A stretch of DNA of 10,883 nucleotides, from contig JASGFG010000101.1 of the NCBI GenBank assembly GCA_047605605.1, forward strand, positions 1 to 10,883, in the 5' to 3' direction. The notes under the pieces were generated by a model. It had not been told where the DNA came from, did no database searches, and was given only the letters and a program-made list of their open reading frames with translations. A program made the position numbers and the translations under genes. Below, piece by piece: positions 1 to 6,499 of this stretch. Each line of letters opens with the position of its first letter. Within the stretch, counting starts at the first letter, position 1. The stretch is from JAATGA01 sp047605605 (GTDB taxonomy: Bacteria > Pseudomonadota > Alphaproteobacteria > Rhodobacterales > Rhodobacteraceae).

Positions 1-1460
1 ACGGGGGCCGCGGGGCGCGCGACGGGGGCCGCGGCCTGCTGTTGCTGCGGCGGAACCTTGGCGACGGCGGCCTGCAACTTGCGCAGCGCCTCGGGCGAGG
101 GGGTGCCGGCGGGGCGCGCCCGCGGCGCGATGAAGCTGGCCGCATCGTCGTCATGCGCGGCAAAGGTCCGGGGCTGCGGCGCGACAGGCTGTTGCGGCGC
201 GGGCTGGGGACGATAGGCCGGAGGCGGCAGATCTTCGGCCACTTCCTCTTCGACCTCCCAGGCCGGCGGCTCGGGCTGCTGGTCGAACAGGCTGGGCGCG
301 GCGGCCATCGGCTGCTGCGCCGGGGCATATTGCGGCACGGGCTGGGGTGCGGGCTGCGGCGCGGGGGCGGCGGCGACCGGCTGCGGCGCTTCGCGGCGGG
401 GTTCCGGCGCGGTCGGCGGCACGAAGGTCGAGGTTTGCAGCGGCGCCGACATCGGACGGCGGGCAATCGGCGTTTCGGCCTTGTTCGCGGCGGTGGCGTC
501 GATGCCCGTCGCCACCACCGACACGCGCAGCGCGCCCTCCATCGAGGTGTCGAGCGTCGAGCCCACGATGATGTTCGCGTCGGGATCGACCTTTTCGCGG
601 ATGATGTTCGCGGCCTCGTCCAGCTCGAACAGGGTCAGGTCATAGCCGCCGGTAATGTTGATCAGCACGCCCTTGGCGCCGTTCAGACTGATCTCGTCCA
701 GCAGCGGGTTGGCGATCGCCTTTTCGGCGGCCTGCACGGCACGGTTTTCGCCCGTGGCCTCGCCCGTGCCCATCATCGCCTTGCCCATCTCGTCCATCAC
801 CGCGCGCACGTCGGCGAAGTCGAGGTTGATCAGGCCCGGCCGCACCATCAGGTCGGTCACGCCCTTGACGCCCTGATACAGCACGTCGTCGGCCATGGCG
901 AAGGCTTCGGTAAAAGTGGTGTTGGCATTGGCCAGGCGGAACAGGTTCTGGTTGGGGATGATGATCAGCGTATCGACCACCTTTTGCAGCGCCTCGATCC
1001 CGTCCTCGGCCTGACGCATCCGCTTGTTGCCCTCGAACTGGAAGGGCTTGGTCACGACGCCGACGGTCAGCACGCCCAGCTCGCGCGCGGCCTGCGCGAT
1101 GATCGGGGCCGCGCCGGTGCCGGTGCCGCCGCCCATCCCGGCGGTGATGAAGCACATATGCGCCCCGGCCAGATGATCGACGATTTCCTCGATGGTTTCC
1201 TCGGCCGCGGCGGCGCCGACCGACGGGCGGGCGCCCGCGCCCAGACCTTCGGTCACTTTCAGACCCATCTGGATCTTCGACACGGCGTTCGATTGTTGCA
1301 GCGCCTGCGCGTCGGTGTTCGCAACCACGAACTCCACGCCCTCAAGCTGCTTTTCGATCATGTTGTTGACGGCATTGCCGCCCGCGCCGCCAACACCAAA
1401 GACCGTGATGCGCGGCTTCAGATCCTCTTTCGCCGTGCCCATCGAGAGATTCAATGCCAT
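1..1460 (-). CDS. ftsZ: Cell division protein FtsZ (partial, C-terminus off the left edge)
   Basis: This is the tubulin-like GTPase that polymerises into the cytoplasmic Z-ring and recruits the divisome. The reading frame starts at ATG 1460-1458 (MALNLSMGTAKEDLKPRITV) and stays open to the left edge, giving 486 visible residues. The GTP-binding signature MGGGTGTGAAP lies at about residues 109-119. The T7 synergy-loop sequence GLINLDFADV, which carries the catalytic Asp, lies near residue 212. The folded core ends near VVATGID (about residue 317). After it comes a linker of at least 168 residues rich in Pro, Gln and Ala, with runs such as APQPAPQPVPQ. The short C-terminal peptide that binds FtsA is not in the window. 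The ribosome site is weak: AGGCGG, about 8 bases before the ATG. A 229-base gap separates it from ftsA, so it probably has its own promoter as well as read-through. The family assignment is certain. Confidence 0.98.
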   Translation of the reverse strand, partial: MALNLSMGTAKEDLKPRITVFGVGGAGGNAVNNMIEKQLEGVEFVVANTDAQALQQSNAVSKIQMGLKVTEGLGAGARPSVGAAAAEETIEEIVDHLAGAHMCFITAGMGGGTGTGAAPIIAQAARELGVLTVGVVTKPFQFEGNKRMRQAEDGIEALQKVVDTLIIIPNQNLFRLANANTTFTEAFAMADDVLYQGVKGVTDLMVRPGLINLDFADVRAVMDEMGKAMMGTGEATGENRAVQAAEKAIANPLLDEISLNGAKGVLINITGGYDLTLFELDEAANIIREKVDPDANIIVGSTLDTSMEGALRVSVVATGIDATAANKAETPIARRPMSAPLQTSTFVPPTAPEPRREAPQPVAAAPAPQPAPQPVPQYAPAQQPMAAAPSLFDQQPEPPAWEVEEEVAEDLPPPAYRPQPAPQQPVAPQPRTFAAHDDDAASFIAPRARPAGTPSPEALRKLQAAVAKVPPQQQQAAAPVARPAAP

Positions 1461-1575
1461 ATCCCGTCCGCCTGTTCTCGTTATCGCGCGCCCATTCAGC
1501 GGGAGTGCGCCGCCAGTTTTCCGTGCCGGCCTTGCCGCGCCTGTCCCCGACGCGGAAATTGCCGAATTATCCCCG

Positions 1576-1605
1576 ATTCTATCCACAGAAGGGGGGCGAG
1601 GTCAC
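1576..1605 (-). promoter_or_regulatory. Putative sigma70-type promoter of ftsZ
   Basis: On the minus strand, GTGACC (1605-1600, 4 of 6 matches to TTGACA) is followed after 18 bases by TAGAAT (1581-1576, 5 of 6 matches to TATAAT). Transcription would start near 1569 and leave a leader of roughly 110 bases before ftsZ. This is the best pair I found by eye in the ftsA-ftsZ gap. It is an inference: weak promoter matches are common by chance, although less so in sequence this rich in GC. Confidence 0.3.
1579..1587 (+). promoter_or_regulatory. DnaA-box-like site before ftsZ
   Basis: CTATCCACA matches the DnaA box consensus TTATCCACA at 8 of 9 positions. It overlaps the putative -10 element of ftsZ. 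DnaA is known to act on ftsZ transcription in Caulobacter, so the position is sensible. A single near-match is weak evidence. No CtrA-type TTAA-N7-TTAA site is visible in this gap, and in fact no TTAA occurs in it. Confidence 0.3.
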
Positions 1606-1618
1606 GCGAAAAAGACTC

Positions 1619-1667
1619 CGAAACCCCAAAATATAGGGGATAACCCGCCCGTTTAGGCGGGGTTTCG
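1619..1667 (-). promoter_or_regulatory. Competing hairpins between ftsA and ftsZ (possible attenuator or terminator)
   Basis: A perfect 9-base inverted repeat, CGAAACCCC (1619-1627) and GGGGTTTCG (1659-1667), encloses 31 bases. Two smaller hairpins reuse parts of its arms: CCCGCC/GGCGGG (1644-1649 with 1656-1661, 6-base loop) and CCCC/GGGG (1624-1627 with 1636-1639). The long and short forms cannot coexist. In the direction of ftsZ transcription, the outer arm is followed five bases later by TTTTT (1613-1609), as in an imperfect factor-independent terminator. It starts 23 bases past the ftsA stop, so it could limit read-through from ftsA into ftsZ. The pairing is seen directly; the function is inferred. 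Confidence 0.45.
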
Positions 1668-1689
1668 CTGATAACGCAGGATGATGTGT

Positions 1690-3024
1690 TTACCAGTTGT
1701 CCTTGAACCATCTGATTGCGCGCTTCAGGCTGCGGGCGGGATAGCGTTCGGCGGGAATCTCGAAGTCCCACCATTCGTCCTGCGGATGCGCGGCAAAGAG
1801 GCAAAGCCCCACCCCGGACGAAAAGGCCGGCCCCTGCGCGGCATTGGGCAGCCCCTGCACCCGCAGCGGACGGCCCAGACGGACGCGCTGGCCCAGGATG
1901 CGGCTGGCCAGACCGTCAAGGCCGGGGATCTGGCTGGCGCCCCCGGTCAGCACGATCTGCTGGGCGGGCAGATGCTCGAACCCGGCGGCGTCCAGACGGG
2001 CACGCGCCTCCTCCAGGATCTCCTCGACGCGGGGGCGCATGATGCCGATCAGTTCGGTCCGGCTGACGGTGCGGCGGTCCTTGTCCCAGTCGCCCGAATC
2101 GCCGCCGATCTCGATCATCTCGCGGTCGTCCATGCCGGTGGCGACCACGCCGCCATGCTTGACCTTGATGCGCTCGGCCACCGCCAGCGGCACTTGCAAC
2201 CCCTTGGAGATGTCGCTGGTCACATGGTCGCCGCCCATGCGCACCGCGTCGGCATAGATCATGTGCTTCTTGATGAAGATCGAAAGGCCGGTGGCGCCGC
2301 CGCCCATGTCGATGCAGGCGGCCCCCAGTTCCTGTTCATCCTCGACCAGGGCCGAAATGCCCGAGACATAGGCCGACGACGCAATCCCCGCCAGTTCCAG
2401 GTCGCAACGCTTGATGCAATACAGCAGGTTCTGCACCACGGCCGCATCGACCGACAGAAGGTGCATGTCGCAGGCGAGGCGATTGCCGATCTGCCCGCGC
2501 GGATCGCCCAGGCCGGTGCGGTGATCCAGCGCAAAGTTCACTGGCTGGGCGTGCAGCACCTCGCGCCCGTGGCCGATGTCGGGCACGTCACAGGCGGCCA
2601 GAACGCGGGCCACATCCTGTTCGGTCACGACCGAATCCTGCAATTCCCATTCGCCCGCCAGCCCATAGCTGCGCGGCTCCGCCCCCGAGAAGCAAGCGAT
2701 GCAATGGTCGACCCGGACGTTGGCCATCTTTTGCGCGGCCTGCACGGCGGTGCGGATCGCGCGCTCCGTCTCGTTCATCACCGCGATTTCGCCGAACCGC
2801 ACCCCGCGCGAACGGGTCGTCGCCGCCCCGATCACCCGGAACGAGGACTGCCCCGCCATCGGCCCCACGCCATCCTGTTCCAGCAGCCGGTCGGGGCCGT
2901 CGAAATGCAGGATCAGGCAGGCGATCTTGGTCGTGCCGACATCCAGAATGGCGATCACGCCCCGCTGCATGGCGGCGCGGCGCATGTGACGCATGGCACG
3001 CTGGGACTGATAGAGGTCGGTCAT
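1690..3024 (-). CDS. ftsA: Cell division protein FtsA
   Basis: This actin-like ATPase tethers FtsZ filaments to the inner membrane and recruits later divisome proteins. It has 444 residues, a normal length. The first phosphate-binding motif is AILDVGTTKIACLI (residues 25-38). The second is ACIDMGGGATGLSIF (236-250). The adenosine-binding motif is IVLTGGASQIPGL (357-369). The FtsA-specific 1C domain should occupy roughly residues 85-165. The protein ends in the amphipathic membrane-targeting helix RSLKRAIRWFKDNW (431-444). The start ATG overlaps the ftsQ stop by four bases (ATGA), and a GGAG lies eight bases before it, so translation is probably coupled to ftsQ. An N-terminal stretch of about 20 basic and polar residues precedes the first strand. 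The assignment is certain. Confidence 0.98.
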   Translation of the reverse strand: MTDLYQSQRAMRHMRRAAMQRGVIAILDVGTTKIACLILHFDGPDRLLEQDGVGPMAGQSSFRVIGAATTRSRGVRFGEIAVMNETERAIRTAVQAAQKMANVRVDHCIACFSGAEPRSYGLAGEWELQDSVVTEQDVARVLAACDVPDIGHGREVLHAQPVNFALDHRTGLGDPRGQIGNRLACDMHLLSVDAAVVQNLLYCIKRCDLELAGIASSAYVSGISALVEDEQELGAACIDMGGGATGLSIFIKKHMIYADAVRMGGDHVTSDISKGLQVPLAVAERIKVKHGGVVATGMDDREMIEIGGDSGDWDKDRRTVSRTELIGIMRPRVEEILEEARARLDAAGFEHLPAQQIVLTGGASQIPGLDGLASRILGQRVRLGRPLRVQGLPNAAQGPAFSSGVGLCLFAAHPQDEWWDFEIPAERYPARSLKRAIRWFKDNW

Positions 3025-3926
3025 AGGTCGGTCTCCGGGACTTCGATGCCGCGCGCGCGGCGCGCTTCGGCAAAGGCATGGGGGGCAAGGCGCAGGGTCG
3101 GGCGGCCGCCATCGCGCAGGTCGACCGAAAGGATGTCGCGGTTCAGCAGGTCTTCGGCCTTGTCCAGCGCCAGAAGCCGTTCCAGCGCGCGCACAGGTTC
3201 GGCCGTCGGCAGCAGGATGCGCTGGTTGCGGTCCAGCACGATGTCCCAGCGGCGGTCGCCCATGCGGATCAGGCCGCGGATGCGCGGCATGATCGGCCCG
3301 GCGGCGGCAAAGACCGCCATCGCCTCGGGCGCGGCGGTATCGGCCCCCTGCCCCGCGACCAGCGGCAGATCAGGCCTGTCCGACCGCGCCGCCAGACCGG
3401 CGACGCGATGGCCGGTCGCGTCGATCATCTGCACCCCGTCGGCGTCGGTCCTCCAGACCAGCGCCGGCTGACGCTCGGTTATGATCACCTGAAGCGTGCC
3501 GCCCGTCCGCACCATCAGATCGGCGCGGGCAACCGCGTCCAGCTCCTCGATCCGGGCGCGCTCGGCATCCAGGTCGATGTCGAAGGACGACAGCGGCAGC
3601 TTCAGGTCCATGCGGTCGCGGATCGCGTCGCCCAGTTCGGGCGAGGCCCCTTCGATCGAGACCAGGCTGACGATGAACTCGGGCCGGTTCTGGAACTGGG
3701 TCTTGAAATGGTCATAGGTGGCGACCAGCGCGGCACGGCGCTCGGCGCTGCCCAACCAGATGGCCGCCATCAGCGCCACCACCATCATCGGCAGGCCAAA
3801 GCGGAACAGGATGCGGAACAGCGGCGTCAGCCAAAGCCGCTGCATCCGGTAGGACCAGCGGCTGGGGGCCGGGTCGCGGCGCTCGCCCGGCTGGGGCGCG
3901 GGGCGGCGGGGGATCAGCGATTGCAT
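3021..3926 (-). CDS. ftsQ: Cell division protein FtsQ
   Basis: This single-pass inner membrane protein links cytoplasmic and periplasmic divisome parts through its POTRA and beta domains. From ATG 3926 it has 301 residues. It has a basic, Pro-rich cytoplasmic tail (1-35), a membrane helix at about 39-59 ending AALMAAIWLG-like before SAERR, a POTRA-type region at about 84-155 (VSLVSIEGASPELGDAIRDR, then LQVIITERQPALVW), and a beta domain to about 280. I chose this start because GAGG lies seven bases upstream and it overlaps ddl by only 13 bases. A start at 3977 would add 17 residues and overlap ddl much more. FtsQ is weakly conserved in sequence, so the name rests on topology, the ERQPALVW motif and the position between ddl and ftsA. 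Confidence 0.95.
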   Translation of the reverse strand: MQSLIPRRPAPQPGERRDPAPSRWSYRMQRLWLTPLFRILFRFGLPMMVVALMAAIWLGSAERRAALVATYDHFKTQFQNRPEFIVSLVSIEGASPELGDAIRDRMDLKLPLSSFDIDLDAERARIEELDAVARADLMVRTGGTLQVIITERQPALVWRTDADGVQMIDATGHRVAGLAARSDRPDLPLVAGQGADTAAPEAMAVFAAAGPIMPRIRGLIRMGDRRWDIVLDRNQRILLPTAEPVRALERLLALDKAEDLLNRDILSVDLRDGGRPTLRLAPHAFAEARRARGIEVPETDL

Positions 3927-4834
3927 GACGCATCCTCGACCAGACGGCGGCACAGTTCGGGAAAGGAAATGCCGCAATACGCCGCCTGTTCGGGCGCCAG
4001 CGAGGTCGGCGTCATCCCCGGCTGGGTGTTCGTTTCCAGCAGGATCAGCCCGGCCAGCCCCCTGTCCTCGTCCCAGCGGAAATCGGTCCGGCTCAGCCCG
4101 CGGCAGCCAAGTGCCACATGCGCGCGCTCAGCATAATCCAGCGCCGCCGCATAGACATCGGCCGGGACCGGCGCGGGCACCACATGGCGCGACCCGCCCG
4201 CCCTGTATTTGGCGTCATAGTCATACCAGCCGTCGGTCAGGATGTCGGTCACGGCCAGCGCCTTGCCGTCCAGCACCGCCACCGACATCTCGCGCCCCGG
4301 CACATATTGCTCGACCATCACCACGCGCGGCATGGTTTCCGCCAGACGGGGGGCATTCGAGCCTTCCTTCACGATATAGACCCCGACGGAGGAGCCTTCG
4401 TTATAGGGCTTGACCACATAGGGCGGGGCCATGACGTGACCGGCCGCCACCTCGTCGGCCGTGGCCATCAGGCTGTCCACCACCGGCAGCCCGGCGGCGC
4501 GATAGGCGTCCTTGGTGCGCGGCTTGTCCATGGCCAGGGCCGAGGCCAGCACGCCCGAATGCGTATAGGGGATCTTCAGCCATTCCAGGATGCCCTGGAC
4601 GCAGCCATCCTCGCCATAGGGGCCATGCAGGGCGTTGAACACCACGGCAGGCCGTTCCGCGGCCAGCCGCGCGGGCAGGTCGGGGCCTGCATCGACCTCG
4701 ACTACGTTGAATCCCGCCTCCCGAAGCGCCTGCGCACAGGCACGACCCGACGACAGGGAAACCTCCCGCTCAGCGGAAAGACCACCCATCAGAACCGTCA
4801 CTTCGGGGGGCATCCTGCTCGATGCGCCCGCCAT
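3914..4834 (-). CDS. ddl: D-alanine--D-alanine ligase
   Basis: This cytoplasmic ATP-grasp enzyme joins two D-Ala to make the dipeptide that MurF adds to the peptidoglycan precursor. It has 306 residues, the usual size of the DdlB type. Visible motifs are VLMGGLSAEREVSLSSG (14-30), NALHGPYGEDG (67-77), the ATP-grasp loop VVKPYNEGSSVGV (140-152), YDYDAKY (204-210) and the metal- and substrate-binding LLETNTQPGMTPTSLAP (265-281). Possible starts are GTG 4837, ATG 4834 and ATG 4813. I chose ATG 4834 because GAGG lies five bases before it, while 4813 has no suitable spacing. The stop overlaps the ftsQ start by 13 bases. A 75-base structured gap separates it from murB, so its expression may be adjusted separately. 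The assignment is certain and the start is fairly sure. Confidence 0.97.
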   Translation of the reverse strand: MAGASSRMPPEVTVLMGGLSAEREVSLSSGRACAQALREAGFNVVEVDAGPDLPARLAAERPAVVFNALHGPYGEDGCVQGILEWLKIPYTHSGVLASALAMDKPRTKDAYRAAGLPVVDSLMATADEVAAGHVMAPPYVVKPYNEGSSVGVYIVKEGSNAPRLAETMPRVVMVEQYVPGREMSVAVLDGKALAVTDILTDGWYDYDAKYRAGGSRHVVPAPVPADVYAAALDYAERAHVALGCRGLSRTDFRWDEDRGLAGLILLETNTQPGMTPTSLAPEQAAYCGISFPELCRRLVEDASCNR

Positions 4835-4845
4835 CACTGCCTCGT

Positions 4846-4861
4846 CCGGGGTCAGCCCCGG
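4846..4861 (-). promoter_or_regulatory. Hairpin next to the ddl ribosome binding site
   Basis: CCGGGG (4846-4851) and CCCCGG (4856-4861) form a perfect six-pair stem with a four-base loop. In the transcript the 3' arm ends two bases before the GAGG that serves ddl, so folding could hinder or shape ribosome loading. The inverted repeat is seen directly; a regulatory role is inferred. Confidence 0.5.
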
Positions 4862-4877
4862 TTTCTTGTTATTGTGC

Positions 4878-4893
4878 CGGGGGTTATCCCCCG
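4878..4893 (-). promoter_or_regulatory. Second hairpin in the murB-ddl gap
   Basis: In transcript sense CGGGGG-ATAA-CCCCCG is a perfect six-pair stem with a four-base loop. It begins 19 bases after the murB stop. It is 16 bases from the hairpin at 4846-4861 and shares its CGGGG/CCCCG arms, so the two could pair with each other. No T-run follows it, so it is not a standard factor-independent terminator; it could protect the 3' end of murB mRNA. Confidence 0.5.
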
Positions 4894-4912
4894 ATCTTGT
4901 CGTAAACGCCGA

Positions 4913-5839
4913 TCACGGAGCCGGTTCGCCGACCCGCATGATTTCCCACTCTAACGCAATACCTTGCGTCTCGAAAACCCTTTTTCGCACATCTTCGCCC
5001 AAACCTTCCAGATCGGCGGCGGTTGCCCCGCCCGTGTTGATCATGAAATTGGCGTGCAGGGGCGACATCTGCGCGCCGCCCCGCGTCGCCCCACGCATTC
5101 CGGCATTGTCGATGACCTTCCACGCCTTCAGGTCGTGGGTGTCATCCGCCCGCCCGGTGGACGAAAACCCCGCCGGATTGCGAAAAGTGGACCCGGCCGT
5201 GCGGTCCCTGGTCGGCTGGCTGGCGTCGCGTTTCGCCAATTGCTCTTCCATCCTTGCGGCCAATGCGGCGGGATCGCCCGGCGCGGCGCGGAAGGTGGCG
5301 GCGACGATCACCCAGCCTTCGGGCAAGTCCGAATGGCGATAGGCCAGATGCAGGTCGGCGGCGGGGATCGTCACCACGTCGCCCGCCCGCGTCACCGCCC
5401 GCACCGAAACCAGATGGTCGGCGACATAGGACCCATAGCATCCGGCGTTCATCCTGACCGCGCCGCCGATGCTGCCCGGAATGGTGCGCAGGAAGGTCAG
5501 GTCCAGCCCCGCCTCGCCTGCCCGCCGCGCGACATGGGCATCCAGCGCGGCCGCGCCCGCCGTCACCATGCCCTCGCCGCAGTCGATCCCGTTGAAGCCC
5601 CGACCCAGCCGGATCACCACGGCCCGCAAGCCGCCGTCGCGCACGATCAGGTTCGACCCGACGCCCATCGGGAACACCTCCACCTCGGGCGCCAGATCGC
5701 GCAGAAAGGCGGAAAGGTCGCCCTCATCCGCCGGCTGGAACAGCCAGTCGGCAGGCCCGCCGACCCGCAGCCAGGTCAGGTCGGCCAGCGGGCGGTTCGG
5801 CGTCAGGGTGCCGCGGGGGGTGGGAAGCGCATGGGTCAT
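4913..5839 (-). CDS. murB: UDP-N-acetylenolpyruvoylglucosamine reductase MurB
   Basis: This flavoenzyme uses NADPH to reduce UDP-GlcNAc-enolpyruvate to UDP-MurNAc in the cytoplasm. It has 308 residues. FAD-binding motifs are FPMGVGSNLIVRDGG (56-70) and IPGSIGGAVRMNAGCYG (120-136). AYRHSDLP (166-173) follows. The proton-donor serine is in AGSTFRNP (Ser217), and HANFMINTGGATAADLEGLG (262-281) precedes the C-terminal glutamate motif LEWEIMRVG (296-304). The ATG at 5839 has AGG-type sequence (TAGGTCAGGG) just upstream. It is the first gene of the left half of the cluster and lies 197 bases from the divergent small gene at 6036, so a promoter for murB-ddl-ftsQ-ftsA may be in that gap. I could not pick convincing promoter boxes there. 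Confidence 0.98.
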   Translation of the reverse strand: MTHALPTPRGTLTPNRPLADLTWLRVGGPADWLFQPADEGDLSAFLRDLAPEVEVFPMGVGSNLIVRDGGLRAVVIRLGRGFNGIDCGEGMVTAGAAALDAHVARRAGEAGLDLTFLRTIPGSIGGAVRMNAGCYGSYVADHLVSVRAVTRAGDVVTIPAADLHLAYRHSDLPEGWVIVAATFRAAPGDPAALAARMEEQLAKRDASQPTRDRTAGSTFRNPAGFSSTGRADDTHDLKAWKVIDNAGMRGATRGGAQMSPLHANFMINTGGATAADLEGLGEDVRKRVFETQGIALEWEIMRVGEPAP

Positions 5840-5884
5840 GCCCTGACCTAGCCGGGAAGCCCGCTGCGCCGCAAGGCCTGTCGC

Positions 5885-6037
5885 TCAACCGTCGTGCCCC
5901 AAGCCTTTGCCCGCCCCGGTTTCTCCTTCCGCCATGGCGCGCCGGATCAGGGCGATATCGGGGCTGCTGCGGAACCCTTGGTCGCGGCGGCGCGTTCTGC
6001 CTGCGTGATCCACCCAAACCGGGAAGGAAGATGTCAT
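5885..6037 (-). CDS. Possible 50-residue small protein ahead of murB
   Basis: An ATG at 6037 (MTSSFPVWVDHAGRTRRRDQ at the N-terminus) has GGAGG four bases upstream, the strongest ribosome site near murB. The frame runs 50 codons to a TGA, 45 bases before the murB start. The protein would be soluble, with several Arg and Asp residues, and I recognise no family. About 70 percent of third positions are G or C, which is compatible with coding but not decisive here. The start codon overlaps the start of the plus-strand gene at 6036, and the GGAGG lies inside that gene as antisense of CCTCC. It could therefore be chance. If real it would be a leader ORF or small partner cotranscribed with murB. Confidence 0.3.
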   Translation of the reverse strand: MTSSFPVWVDHAGRTRRRDQGFRSSPDIALIRRAMAEGETGAGKGLGHDG

Positions 6038-6254
6038 GATCCCTCCACTTCGCAGCCTGATGGTCACGCTTTGGGTCTCCTGCATCGCCGGGGTCGTGGT
6101 GATTGCGGGTCTCGCCCTTGGTATGGTGAACTGGCAGTTGTTCGCCATCGCCGCAGTGATCGGTCTTGTAACCGGATTTCCCGCGGGACTTTGGACCGCG
6201 CGAACCCTGCGCCGCGGCAACTATCACCTTCAAGCCAATGGCCGGACGGCCTGA
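6036..6254 (+). CDS. Small two-helix membrane protein, opposite strand to the cluster
   Basis: The ATG at 6036 follows GGAAGGAAG with five bases between, a strong ribosome site. The 72-residue product has two hydrophobic helices, at about 9-30 (MVTLWVSCIAGVVVIAGLAL) and 34-55, and a basic end TARTLRRG. Arg residues before helix 1 and after helix 2 predict a hairpin with both ends in the cytoplasm. From memory it resembles tiny two-helix proteins of Rhodobacterales that are sometimes labelled CTP synthetase, a label that does not fit 72 residues; I could not check this. It is the only well-supported plus-strand gene in the window and faces the second DUF2484 gene, with 2 bases between their stops. 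The function is unknown. The hydrophobic pattern and ribosome site make it likely real. Confidence 0.7.
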   Translation: MIPPLRSLMVTLWVSCIAGVVVIAGLALGMVNWQLFAIAAVIGLVTGFPAGLWTARTLRRGNYHLQANGRTA

Positions 6255-6256
6255 TC

Positions 6257-6499
6257 CTATGTCCGCCCCGACAGATGGCGGAGCAGACGGATCAGCGGCC
6301 AGCGCAATACGCTGGCCCCCGCGGCCAGCAGCACAAGGCCGCAGATCGGGCCACATTGCCAGGTGACAAGGCCCAGGATCGGGATGCCCGCCGCGATCAG
6401 CCCATAGGCCGCGCGCCAGTGATGGTCGCGCGACGGCAACATGGCGATGACGTTCGCCGCGATCAGCCACAGGCAGGCCAGGATCAGCGAGACGATCAC
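6257..6499 (-). CDS. DUF2484-like small membrane protein, second copy
   Basis: The product has 80 residues. It begins MIVSLILACLWLIAANVIAM and has about three hydrophobic segments and a basic C-terminus. It lines up with the upstream gene: LILACLW at 5-11 in both, AMLP at 19-22, and a PL...L.RHL ending (68-76 here, 67-75 there). I chose the GTG at 6499 because GGAGG lies five bases before it, the stop of the first copy overlaps it by four bases (GTGA), and the alignment of the two proteins then begins at residue 1. A GTG at 6505 would overlap its own ribosome site. The middle of the protein has diverged and carries two Cys residues in place of the usual IGAVHGW segment. The function is unknown. 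Confidence 0.85.
   Translation of the reverse strand: MIVSLILACLWLIAANVIAMLPSRDHHWRAAYGLIAAGIPILGLVTWQCGPICGLVLLAAGASVLRWPLIRLLRHLSGRT

Noticed and set aside
42..1643. Long plus-strand open frame opposite ftsZ
   Set aside because: It is the antisense shadow of ftsZ, rich in Arg, His and Gly with no family features. Similar plus-strand frames opposite ftsA, ftsQ, ddl, murB, murC, murG and ftsW are rejected for the same reason.
1461..1689. CtrA binding site before ftsZ
   Set aside because: No TTAA half-site occurs anywhere in the gap.
3927..3977. Longer FtsQ start
   Set aside because: It would overlap ddl by 64 bases, while ATG 3926 has a proper GAGG and a short overlap.
6038..6220. Longer version of the minus-strand small ORF before murB, from 6220
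   Set aside because: It runs antisense through the plus-strand membrane-protein gene, and the extra residues lack any feature. Only the part from ATG 6037 has a ribosome site.
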